Below, one piece after another: positions 55,050 to 64,000 of a stretch of 64,000 nucleotides of DNA. Source of the stretch: Anastrepha obliqua. Taxonomy: Eukaryota > Arthropoda > Insecta > Diptera > Tephritidae. The position numbers were made by a program, and so were the translations under genes. The notes beneath the pieces are model-generated. The model had not been told where the DNA came from, made no database searches, and saw only the letters and a list, made by a program, of their open reading frames with translations. The DNA lies in assembly GCF_027943255.1 (NCBI RefSeq), contig NC_072893.1, forward strand, positions 6,324,001-6,388,000, given 5' to 3'. Position 1 is the stretch's first letter. Each line of letters opens with the position of its first letter.

Positions 55050-56381
55050 AACTTCTTTAATTTAAATACAAAAGCATTTTTAATAAAATCGCTAAATTCT
55101 TTTTGTATCGCATCTATTTCTATTTCGGACCTACTTTAGCTTTAACCCGCGGCCCTGCTCGTGTAGGAGTAGTTTTGAGGGATTTAGGATATGTATAGTA
55201 TATAAAAGAATTACAAACAATAATTTCATAGAAAATAATTTTTTATTAAAAACCATAATATTACAATACCCGGCATCCGTTGCTATGCCTCATTGAATAA
55301 AATCAAAACATCCAATCAGAAAAATATCAAGCAAAATTATGTTTATTAATTTTCTATCTCAAACCGTTTTTGAACTTTGCATTTGGGTCATAGTTGAACA
55401 GCTTATGTGGATTATGAAGTCTAGAGTGTGCTATAAATAGTGGGAAATAGGAAAAACTAAGATTTTTAGATTAAATTTAAGCAAATATTCGATTAAAATA
55501 ACATACAGTTTTTCTGTGGTTTACATCATTATGTCAAATTGTTCTTCTTCGTTTTTGAAGATCGTAACAATAATCATATTGAACAAGAAACTTTTTTTGT
55601 TTTTGATTTCAGACTCCTGTGTGCCCCGGAATCCGTGTCGCCTTTTTTTGAAAGACCATTCTTTGAAGGCTCACAACTTTTTGAATGAACCTTGTATGGC
55701 CAAAAAATTTTTTTATTTTTTAACGATCAATAAAAAAATAAAATACTTAGAACAAAAAACAAACTCTTCCATCTTTTTCGTTTTTCTCGCTTTCAAACAA
55801 ACACCCAAAAAACACTACTTCAAATGAGGCGAGGGCCTTAACATGCAAGAAGGACATGCCAATTTTTGTTTAAAAAAAAAGCTCAAAGTACTTATCTCTT
55901 GGTATAGAGTTGCTCTTTTTGAAAACAACTTTAGGATGCGTGAATAAATCGCTGATAGTTTAAACACGGAATGCGGAACTTCGACGCATTCAACGACATG
56001 ATTGATATTTGGGAAATCTTTTTAGCTTGAGAAAGACATAAGTCAAAATTATTGTGAATGACTTAAGTTGTATAGGTATGGTTTTTTCGAAATTTGTCTT
56101 CGACGCATTCGCCTTTTTTTCTTTGTTTCAGTGGCGCGCGAACGGTTCAACTGTAGCTAAAAATTTTAGTTTACACTGAACAAAACATTTTTTTTGGTCA
56201 ATTATACTTTTCCCGGGAAGGAGCCGTTTTAAAAGTTGCAATTAAAAAAATAAAAATTATTACAAATTTTATATTAAAAAAAAACTTTACGCACCGTTTC
56301 CGTATGCCGAGTGTAATTTTTAATTAAGTCAATTGCTCAAGATTTGTTCGAGTTACAAGTTCGACCGTCGTGAAAAATGTA
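55050..56381. other. non-coding, AT-rich, no gene seen
   Basis: No supported gene. Long A and T runs. The style of 55440-56320 (AT-rich with isolated GC blocks) resembles the MITE interiors at 41463 and 45695, but no inverted ends were found. Confidence 0.4.
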
Positions 56382-57560
56382 TAGGGTGACCAAATAAATC
56401 TATAAGAATAGAAATTTGAGTTTACTGGCAAAATTGTGAAATATCAAATTGATTCTTGCTTTATTTTGGGTTACATTCATGCAGTTTCGTATGGACTAGC
56501 ACACCATTTAAATAGTCCTCAGTGCTTCAAACAGTCCGTTCAACTACTAATGACTCGGTCTAGTTATGTGAGGCGTTATTTTGCCAATAGAAAGAGTCTC
56601 CAATCTCAGTAGTCTAGTATTTCTGATTTCCTTCCATCTTTACACTCGCACAATAGTGCATTATTTGCATTGTGGCTGCTAAGACAAGCAAAAACAAAAA
56701 AAAAAAAGAAAACCACTTTGTTACATATTGCATCAGTGGCGCCAGCAAGAGAAAGCGGGCAACAGCGGTAATAGCGCTGACACACCAAATTTAGCTAAGT
56801 CTTCAACCATCTGTGTGATCCTTTTGCCAGAAAAATGTAAAACACAGATGGCGCTCAAAGCAGTAAGAAGGCGCAGTTCCTAAGCAACAACAGGCGGGCA
56901 GTTCCACCACGTAGAACTGGTAGCGACAGGCTAATCACCTACCCTGTCAGAAATAAAAAAATAGATAAACGAAACCAATGCAAGACTGAGTCTTGCCGAA
57001 GCCCTATGCTCCTGAGAGCAGTGAATAAGGAAAACAAAAGAGTCTCCAGCTCGTCCAAAGTAGTTGGCTTGTTAGCGTAAACCTAGGACTTGACATAGCT
57101 TCAGAGAAAATAATAATCGATGGCTGTTAAGTCGCATGATCGCGGAGGCGAATTGATGAACACACGCCGTCGTCAAATTATCTTGTCACACCAGGCGCGA
57201 TAGTTTACCAGGTTTGGCCGTCCGCAGCAAAATTGTGAGCGTAACTGTCATGCCCTCGCTTACGCCAGCCAATCAGCTGATTTCTTTAAAATCACAAAGA
57301 GCCGGTTAGCGGCCGGATATTAGCCACACCTCTGCATTCTGTGCATCGTGCCTTCACAACTTCGAGCGTTGCGTCGCTTGTGTGGCATGTAGCGCCGCTT
57401 TGTTGGGACTACAGCTCGGATATATTTGGTGTTATCGCATTTTGGCCACAGAAAGTCGGTTACCAAGAACCATTGACGGCAATAGTGTCTCGCTCCTCAT
57501 TTCAAAACCAATAATAGATAGAGTCTAATAATCCCGCCCCAACAGGCACCGCAACAAATT
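56382..57560 (-). mobile_element. DD41D-type element, interrupted by a SINE
   Basis: The left end TAGGGTGACCAAATA resembles the right terminal repeat of the element at 60498. Minus-strand coding with frameshifts: CGAGGIIRLYLL-type block (57545-57500), VTDFLWPKCDNTKY, ATCHTSDATLEVV (second catalytic region), SPPRSCDLTAIDYYFL (third) and SYVKS-VYANKPTTLDELE (57100-57050). After the SINE at 56603-57036 it resumes with TLSIGKITP. An extra unrecognised segment (about 57165-57340) separates the second and third catalytic blocks. The right terminal repeat was not found. Confidence 0.72.
56603..57036 (+). repeat. headless copy of the composite SINE, 12-bp target duplication
   Basis: AAAGAGTCTCCA at 56591-56602 and 57037-57048 flanks it. 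The sequence matches the second part of the unit at 6869-7447 (GCATCAGTGGCGCCAGCAAG, CCTACCCTGTCAGAAAT, GAAACCAA, GCCCTATGCTCC) and ends in GTGAATAAGG plus an A-rich tail. The tRNA-like head is absent. Inserted in a DD41D transposase; removal joins LDELE to TLSIG. Confidence 0.9.
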
Positions 57561-58672
57561 GCCACGAACATTGGTGGTTTGTGTCCAATAATAGCAATTT
57601 TGTTTATTTCCATAGGCGCTAAGTCAAAGATGATACTCGTCATTGGCATCTGCCTTTACTAAGAAGGCACAAATTTTGATTACATTTGTTAATAATTTTA
57701 AAGCATTTGGCAGGTCTAAAATAATGCGTAATGAAAAAGCAAACCTGACTACTTAAATAAATATTTTGATAAGTTAATATTTTCACAGTTTTAGACACAC
57801 AATGAATAGGAGAACTATAACTATTAAAGTTATTTAGTCATCCTTTAGTTTCGAGTAAAATGCGTTTAAAATTTTCAGTGAACCCAACTCAAATGGAGGC
57901 TTTTATACATTTTCCCAACTTAGACCTTTGCGTATTTTATTTTCATTTTTCAAGCGGAACCATATAACAATTTTGCAATTTTTGCCCCTTAAGTACATAG
58001 AAAAGAAAAGTTGATCTGAGGCTGCATGCGAGTATATATAAATACAGTACAAATGCGCAACCCATTTTTGCTAATCCTACTGCAAACATTTTTTGTTGTT
58101 TTCAATTTCAAATGAATACTTTTCTAACTCAGACGAAAAAGTTTCGTAGTTTCCAGTTCACCATTCATTCATATAAAGTACGTAGTAAATAAGTCAGCAG
58201 TGACCCATAAAGCTGACCCCAAAGAGCTTTGCAATAATAATTACAATCCTTAAACAAACACTGTCGTTTCCATGTATAATGCGATAAGCTGGTTTTATGC
58301 GCCACAAAAAAAATACTCACAAATATAGAAATAAGTTTGTGCAAATAAATTAACGCGAAATACATATAAATGTATCACACCATATAGTTATGGTGAGATT
58401 ACTGTGAGGGGGGTAAAAGTCGAAGTCAGTGTCAAGTACTGGGGCAAACATAAAAAACACAAAAACAAGAAAAAAATATAATAATAACAAAAAGTTGAAG
58501 AAACTTTATGGTGCGATGTAAAGGGTCAAGTAGGGTTAAGTAGGGTCAGTATTAAAAATTTCCATATTTGTGGTATGAGAAAGGGAAAGCGAAAGCAAAA
58601 ATATTGAAATGAATGAAAATCTTCTTTCTATACTTTTTTCTGAAATATGTATGCAGATATATATACTTATAT
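57561..58672. other. non-coding, nothing recognised
   Basis: AT-rich with no supported feature. Confidence 0.4.
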
Positions 58673-58674
58673 TA

Positions 58675-60127
58675 GGGTGGGTCAAATTGTATGGAACGAC
58701 GTCACAAGATTCCGATTCTACAAGTACATCAAATAAAAAATAAAATGAAAATAAAAACATTCAATTCCATTAGAGCATAGATAGACGAAGTCAACTTTGA
58801 GCCCCAAATTTTAAAAGAAACAACCTTTAATTAATATCGAAACTGGGAGGGAGTTATGGTAATGAAGATAGAGAGCAGAAAAAAATTACCTTCTGCATTA
58901 AGTAAAGGAGATATCAAACCAAAATAATTGAAAAAAACTTATGATTAAAAAAAATGTCATGTAATGGATCATAAACCAAAATAATTACAAAAAAGTTATT
59001 AACTGTAAAAAAATGATAATTAGCCTCTTAACTGTTTATGTCAAGTATACTCGTCAGAGCAAAATGAATCAAAAGTATTTTTTAAATTATAGCTTTAAAA
59101 CTAATTGGCTTTAGTAGAATTTTTGCCTTGAATTTCAGGTGAAGGGTGGTTAAATTTTAAGGGCCGATATTAAATGTGAACCACACCTAAACGTCAAGCT
59201 TTTTCTGCATTTCATTTGACGTTTTTCAATTTCAGACTTGCTCAATTTGAACCATGGAAAGATACACAATCGAGCAACGCGTAAAGTTATTCAAGCTTAT
59301 TATGAAAACTGGCGTTCAAATCAAAATGCCTATCGCGCACTTCGCCTTCAGTGATTAGGCACATTTTCACCTCAGTGGATTCGTCAATAAGCAGAATTAC
59401 CGCATTTGGGCAAATGATAATCCAAGAGTGATTGGCGAAAAACCAATGCACCCACAAAGAGTGACTGTTTGGTGCGATTTATGGGCCTGCAGCATCATTG
59501 GGCCGTATTTTTTCCAAAATAAGGCCGGTCAGGCAGTTACTGTGAATAGTGTTCGCTATCGTGAGCTGATAACGAACTTTTTATGGCCCGAATCGGAAGA
59601 TATGGATGTGGACGATATGTGGTTTCAACAGGACGGTGCCACCTGTCACACAGCTAACGAAACAATAGCTCTTTTGAGCGAAAAATTTGATGGCCGAATA
59701 ATCTCACGTCGCGACGATGTCAATTGGCCGCCAAGATTATGTGATTTGGCACCGTTGGACTTCTTACTTTGGGGTTATTTGAAAGAAAAGGTGTACGTCG
59801 ATAAGCCAACAACAATTCAAGAGCTAAAGGATGAGATAATTCGGCACATTAACGGCATAGAACCTCAATTATGCCTCAGCGTCATCGAAAATTTGGACCA
59901 TCGGTTGGAGATGTACCGCCAAGGCCACGGCGGCCATTTGGCCGATATTTTGTCCCATACGTAATTGAGCCATGCCAATATTATCATAATAAAGAGAAAT
60001 GACAATAATTTCCTAAAAAAATTGTATTTTATTCAAAATCAACACCGGCCCTTGAAACTTAACCACCCTTTATAATCCAAAATCCGAATCTTTTAAGAAA
60101 AATATCGAAAAAAAAGTTGACCCACCC
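58675..60127. repeat. inverted-repeat element hosting a DD41D insert
   Basis: Ends GGGTGGGTCAA and its complement TTGACCCACCC, flanked by TA at 58673-58674 and 60128-60129. Without the 929-bp insert at 59142-60070 it would be about 520 bp, non-coding, and AT-rich: a MITE of the TA-targeting (Tc1/mariner-like) type. Confidence 0.75.
59142..60070 (+). mobile_element. best-preserved DD41D (rosa-type) element
   Basis: Terminal repeats AAGGGTGGTTAAATTTTAAG and the complement at 60070 match those of 5483-5861. TA follows on the right; TG stands on the left. The transposase starts at ATG 59254 (MERYTIEQRV), shifts frame, and is deleted between YRALR and the first catalytic block (SD-stop-AHFHLSGFVNKQNYRIW, 59350-59405). 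From 59428 an open frame of 178 codons contains HPQRVTVWCDLWACSIIGPY, VDDMWFQQDGATCHT (second Asp), NWPPRLCDLAPLDFLLWGYL (third Asp, 41 residues later by my count) and a C terminus GHGGHLADILSHT-stop (59964). No longer autonomous, but the C-terminal half is intact. Confidence 0.92.
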
Positions 60128-60130
60128 TAA

Positions 60131-60494
60131 TCAATACATTTACAAAACAAGATGTGCCCATTTATGGCACTTAGGTTTGTGCTGATTGATACATGCTTCA
60201 AATGGGTATGCAAATATACTTCTATATATTTTTGTGTATTTTGTATAAATTTTAAAAAGGGTATGCAGAAGCTTCCCAGCTCCCTCTACTTAGTGGTGAA
60301 CTCAACCACTCCAACGGCAGATAACTGCTATAATGGGAGTCAAATAAGGGCAGGCCAGCCAACTATATTTTTAGACTAGAAATATACTAATGTTTATTGA
60401 ATATATGCAGGCCTCCATTATGCCCTAGAATTAACTTGAGAACTGACCAGAAAGGATTTTGCTTAAAAATTACATTTATGTTTACTTACATTAG
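60131..60494. other. non-coding, nothing recognised
   Basis: No supported feature. Confidence 0.4.
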
Positions 60495-60497
60495 ATA

Positions 60498-61554
60498 AAA
60501 GGTGATCAGATTGGAGGTACTGTTTCCAATAGGGTTTTTTTGGCAGAGCACGCGTGACTACTGTCAAACTAAATATATAATTTTTCCAGTATTCATTGAC
60601 ATTTTATCATGAAAAGACTTAAATAACAACAACGTTTACAAATCGTAAAGTTGTATTGAGGAAATCGACGATCTGTGAAAAGTGTTCAGTGCGCACTCAC
60701 GGCAGGAATTTTGTTCAGCTATGAAACCAATTTTTGGCTGAAAGCAAAATTAAAGTAAATTTCCATATTTGGGCTGAAGAGCAACCCCAAGCCATTGCAT
60801 CTATTGAAAACAAACATTTGGCACGGCCTACGGCCTGAAATAATCATCTGCCCATATTTCTTCAAAGACGAGGCTGGCGCCAATGTAATAGTGAAAGGCG
60901 AACGCTATCGCGTATCCAACTGGCGCCGGTTAGCAAGAGAAAGAAAGGACTGGTGCGCTTTGTTAACGTCGGCCAAAATCGCGTAATCGGTTTTCGCACC
61001 AATTAAGAAGACGAAGAACGCTATCGCGTCATGATAAACGACTTTCTGATGCCGGAATTCGAAGCCGCTAATCTTCACAACATTTGGGTTCAACAAGATG
61101 GCGGAGGCGCTACTTGCCCTACAGCACATGAAACAATAGATTTACTGCGTCATCGTTTCGGTGAGCAATTTTTCTCTCGTCACCAGTGAATTGGCACCTA
61201 AGATGGTGCGATATCCCAATTTTGGACATTTATTCGTGGGCGTACGTAAAGTCTAAATGCTTTGTAGATAATCCAGCTTGCATGGAGGCATTGGAAGCCA
61301 ACATTACTAAAGTTATTCACGAGATACCGACAGAAGTCCAACAGCGAGTCATTCAAAATTGGTGTTTGTGGATGGCCGAATTACGGCGCAGTTGCGGCCA
61401 TCATTTCTAAGGGGATTATTTGTTAATAATAAATGTCGTAAATAAATAAAATATTGAACTATTCAACACCAAAATAATAAAGATTGTGCAGTCATTTCGA
61501 ATTTCCTTGTTTTATTTCAATTTAAAATCCGATATCTTTAAATTGGTCACCCTT
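60498..61554 (+). mobile_element. DD41D element with a 103-bp retroposon insert
   Basis: Ends AAAGGTGATCAGATTGG and TTGGTCACCCTT with TA at 60496-60497 and 61555-61556. The start codon lies at 60609 (MKRLK, then a stop), with a large N-terminal deletion and frame changes. It continues LRPEIIICPYFFKDEAGANV-IVKGERYRV, interrupted at 60914, then MINDFLMPEFEAANLHNIWV-QQDGGGATCPTAHETIDLLR (second Asp), VNWHLRWCDIPILDIYSWAY (third Asp) and ALEANITKVIHEIPTEVQQR-VIQNW, ending SCGHHF-stop (61408). Two extra residues in QQDGGGATC. Sister of 7462-8493. Confidence 0.88.
60914..61016 (+). mobile_element. 103-bp family X LINE tail with 13-bp target duplication
   Basis: AACGCTATCGCGT at 60901-60913 and 61017-61029 flanks it. 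It reads SNWRRLARERKDWCALLTSA-KIA-stop, then the trailer TAATCGGTTTTCGCACC and AAGAAGACGAAG. This is the extreme 3' end of the LINE at 7528-8006. Removing insert and one duplicate restores GERYRVMINDF in the host. Confidence 0.95.
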
Positions 61555-61556
61555 TA

Positions 61557-62066
61557 TTTTCGTTCGAAACTTTCTAGTATCTGCTTGTGTTGTCATAAAT
61601 CACTTACTATACTTTCATGTTCTTACAAAAAGAACCCAAAAATCCATGTTATCCATCCAATGTACAAATCTATTACAGACGGCAGAACTAAGCTGAAATT
61701 CGTGATTTACCATCAGCTTTTGGTGAGCACCTGGTATATTTGGACTGAAGCAGAGCTCTTTTCATTAAACAGCAAATTTCTTTAAATAGAAGAGGCCCCT
61801 CATATTTTTCTTAATTACAAATTCTGATCAATAGTTCACATAATATTACACTGATTAACTTCGTTACTTGATTTAAAGTTATTCAAAATTTATAATGCAA
61901 AAATTTAAATGTGCCAACAAAAACAATTAATTCAGTAAACAATCGAACTAATAGAAGATATGAAAAAAAATGTGTCATTATACAAAAAGGAAACTCAGCT
62001 CAAAGAAAACTTACACTTGACAATCAACTAACTGAACAATAATAGACAACAACAACATCGCTACAT
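61557..62066 (-). other. start of the intron downstream of the rdgA exon
   Basis: Begins with the donor GTATGT (complement of 62063-62068). AT-rich, no repeat or exon recognised here. If transcription reads through the donor, the frame continues for 18 codons to a stop at 62011-62013; I consider this intronic. Confidence 0.6.
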
Positions 62067-62068
62067 AC
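62063..62068 (-). promoter_or_regulatory. splice donor of the rdgA exon
   Basis: The complement reads GATGG|GTATGT, matching the insect 5' splice consensus at positions +1 to +6. The frame beyond it loses rdgA similarity, which supports the border. A donor a few codons earlier cannot be excluded, because the residues after ALAMTG are not obviously conserved. Confidence 0.7.
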
Positions 62069-63498
62069 CCATCTCTGCAAACGCCTGTCATGGCGAGCGC
62101 TTTGTAGCGTGCCTGCTCATCCGTCGGCAGCACAATGTCTACGGAGCGCGAACGCGTGGCATTGATATTCGGTACGGTGAGAAAACAACCATCCTCGCTT
62201 GGCTGGAGCTCTTCTGTCTTGCCGGCCGACGACATTTTCGAAAAGCACGAATCGACGGAGGCTGCACGGTCGCGCTTCAAATCAGGTACAGTTAGGTAAA
62301 TATCACGTACAACCAGCGCATGTTTGGCTGCTGTCGGCGAGCCGCAAGTAGCTATTGTGGATGCCTCATCCACTGAATCCACCGCCTCAACCGATGATTT
62401 CAAATCTTCTCCCTGTGACACATTCTCCAGCGAATTGCCTGTTGGCTCCACAAAAATAGCCTCCTGCCGAGAAATAGAGCGACGTCGAGGACGCATGGCG
62501 GTAGGCGAAGGCGGCACCTCAGCCGCATCATCTCCACCAGCTGCACTCAAACCACCGCTAAATCCAGGTGGTGGTGGCAGCGGCAAATCGAAAATGGGCG
62601 AATGGGGCAGCAATTCAAGTGGCGATATAGGCGGTGGTGGTGGCAATTCCAACATTGGGCTATCGCAAACCGAAAACGAAATAGATGGTGAGGGTGGTGG
62701 TGAGCCAGGGTCGATGGGGAAGGCATACGGAAAGGGTGGGCAATCGCCGTTCGTGGGCGAGAGCGTGAATGTGATGCCACATGGCGTTGTCGGCAAAGGT
62801 GGCAGCAGCGTATTACCGAAATGTGGGGAATCATGTTCGGATTCGTCGAGTCCCTCATCCTCGGAGGTGGTCACAGAGCTGCCTATAGTGTGGCGACGCA
62901 TTTGACGTGGCAGGCGCGCACGTGACTCCTCAATGCTGCTGCCAGTGCTAAGCCCACCCAGTCTGATGTCCATTTCCAAAGCCGCATCATCGTACTCATA
63001 CGAGCCGCCGCCTGTTTCGGTGCCATCGCCAGTGGCTGCATCCTCCTCATCCTCTTCGTCTTCCTCCACAACGTCGTCGTCGGCGGCAACACTGGCGCCA
63101 TCGTTGTCAGTATCATCATCGGAACTGCTGTAGCCATAGGTGAGTGAACTCGATTCACATCGATCGGCAGCAATGTAGCTTTGCTCCGCTTTCTGCTGCT
63201 TCAAGTATTCCTCCAAATACAAGCAGTGTATGCAGGGTGGTGGCGTTTTTGTTGACGAGCTACGACGCGCCTTGCCACGGCGCGGCACTTCCAAGAATGT
63301 GCCCGAATCATCACTGCCCGCGGAAGCCGCCGCCGAGTCAAAGGAATGCGAACGTTGCGTGTGTGTGGCCTGCGGCACCTGCAACAGACCCGTGTCCAGT
63401 GAACGTTCATCTGTCGATGACGATGATTGCTGCTTGAGGAGTTGGGACGAGACACGTTGCGACTCTAATTGCATTTCATCAAACGAAGCGGAACGCAC
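62069..63498 (-). CDS. rdgA: rdgA, large N-terminal coding exon (eye-specific diacylglycerol kinase)
   Basis: RdgA phosphorylates diacylglycerol to phosphatidic acid and helps shut off the TRP channels in photoreceptor phototransduction. This exon covers about 476 residues of the non-catalytic region before the C1 domains. Recognised by RSASFDEMQLE (residues 2-12), PPPCIHCLYLEEYLK (86-100), an acidic tract (124-153), LPRQMRRHTIGSSVTTSEDE (196-215), TPCGITFTLSPTNGD (238-252), a Pro-rich part (253-312), RRRSISRQEAIFVEPTGNSL (338-357), DIYLTVPDLKRDRAASVDSC (399-418) and RSVDIVLPTDEQARYKAL (451-468), all as I recall them from Drosophila rdgA. The first codon is GTG (Val) directly after a splice acceptor, so this is not the translation start; the initiator exon lies beyond 64000. 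The exon probably ends at 62069 before GTATGT, splitting a Gly codon. The frame is intact and several RxxS/T sites suggest phosphorylation. C1, kinase and ankyrin exons are not in this window. Confidence 0.93.
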
Positions 63499-63524
63499 CT
63501 GCTGGCGGGCAAAAGGCGACGGCG
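63499..63524 (-). promoter_or_regulatory. splice acceptor of the rdgA exon
   Basis: The complement reads CGCCTTTTGCCCGCCAGCAG| before GTGCGT: a pyrimidine-rich tract and CAG at the intron end. Placing the border here leaves the exon in frame from its first base. Confidence 0.85.
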
Positions 63525-64000
63525 TCGATAATTACCACGAATAGCGAAAAGCGAATGGAAGAGAGTGAGAGAAAATGTTGAGCTTATTAAATTTCGCACG
63601 CATTTGTGGTAGTGTTGTTGCACGAGTAAAGTATATAATTTGCGATAATTTACGACGAGGTTGCATGCAAACAGTCTTACACAAGCGCTAGAAATATGCA
63701 CTCAGCTCAGGTGCGTGATTCGGTTGGAATAGAAATAAATCTAAATAAAAAAATATTTGAAATACATTTTAAAATTTAGAACGGAAATGCTGCAAGCGGA
63801 TGGAGGAGGATACCGATGTATGGACATGCAATTATAGGATGCCGGGTTGTGTTGCAGTTGTGGTGTCGTGTAGTGTGTACGTGTAATCGCAACGTGAGAC
63901 TATGCGAGAGTAATAAAGTTGAATAAGCAACATGCAACATGCAACGCTCGTAACTGGAACGGAATTGGACGATATTTGTTAAGCGCAATTACAAGTTGGA
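63525..64000 (-). other. rdgA intron upstream of the exon
   Basis: No coding or repeat feature recognised; AT-rich, consistent with intron running to beyond the right edge. Confidence 0.6.

Noticed and set aside
55516..55827. A 103-codon gene
   Set aside because: Lys/Phe/Asn-rich translation of AT-rich DNA with no domain; nothing else supports coding.
62324..63437. Long open frames on the plus strand opposite the rdgA exon
   Set aside because: They are antisense shadows of a GC-rich, strongly biased coding exon; the minus frame carries the recognisable conserved blocks.
1..64000. CRISPR array, prophage, bacterial operon or endogenous viral gene
   Set aside because: No regularly spaced repeats, no bacterial-type gene order and no recognisable viral gene; direct repeats seen are microsatellites or target duplications.

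Overview
The window reads as AT-rich nuclear DNA of a higher dipteran, most plausibly a tephritid fruit fly. Three things point there: a large minus-strand coding exon at 62069-63498 that I recognise as the N-terminal part of rdgA (retinal degeneration A, eye-specific diacylglycerol kinase); spliceosomal borders around that exon; and many mariner relatives whose catalytic spacing (41 residues between the second and third Asp, counted by eye) matches the DD41D or rosa-type group first described from Ceratitis rosa. The species is an inference. There is nothing bacterial and no CRISPR, rRNA or functional tRNA gene.

Layout. The right edge (about 61.56-64.0 kb) holds the rdgA exon with its flanking introns. 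No other host exon was recognised. Since rdgA runs right to left and its C1, kinase and ankyrin exons are not visible, positions 1-62062 are most simply the start of a very long rdgA intron, although I cannot exclude downstream intergenic DNA or short exons that I failed to see. The rest is a layered record of decayed transposable elements separated by anonymous non-coding DNA.

Element classes: (1) DD34D mariners (1-391, 1726-2972, 8746-9582, 11449-11740, 32455-32875 and one split copy between 19740 and 22287); (2) DD41D mariner relatives (3650, 5483, 7462, 39382, 50500, 56382, 59142, 60498); (3) a mariner of another lineage at 12855, Tc1-like DD34E copies at 42600 and 54060, and a pogo/Tigger-like 5' end at 35809; (4) 5'-truncated non-LTR retrotransposon (LINE) pieces of at least six kinds (RTE-like, R1-like, and RNase H-bearing I/LOA-like), several with distinctive 3' tails (AAG, TAAG, TAGG, TCTAA); (5) tRNA-headed SINEs (6869, 22288, 25680, 42785) and a headless copy (56603); (6) inverted-repeat MITEs, some flanked by TTAA.

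The strongest observations are nested insertions whose target-site duplications can be read directly, several of which restore the interrupted reading frame when removed by eye: 5483-5861 in a LINE, 21627-21743 in a LINE, 45695-46353 in a LINE, 60914-61016 in a transposase, 42785-43063 in a Tc1, 33519-33946 in host DNA, and the two composite SINEs. I see no convincing new biological system; the interest lies in element families and their relative ages.
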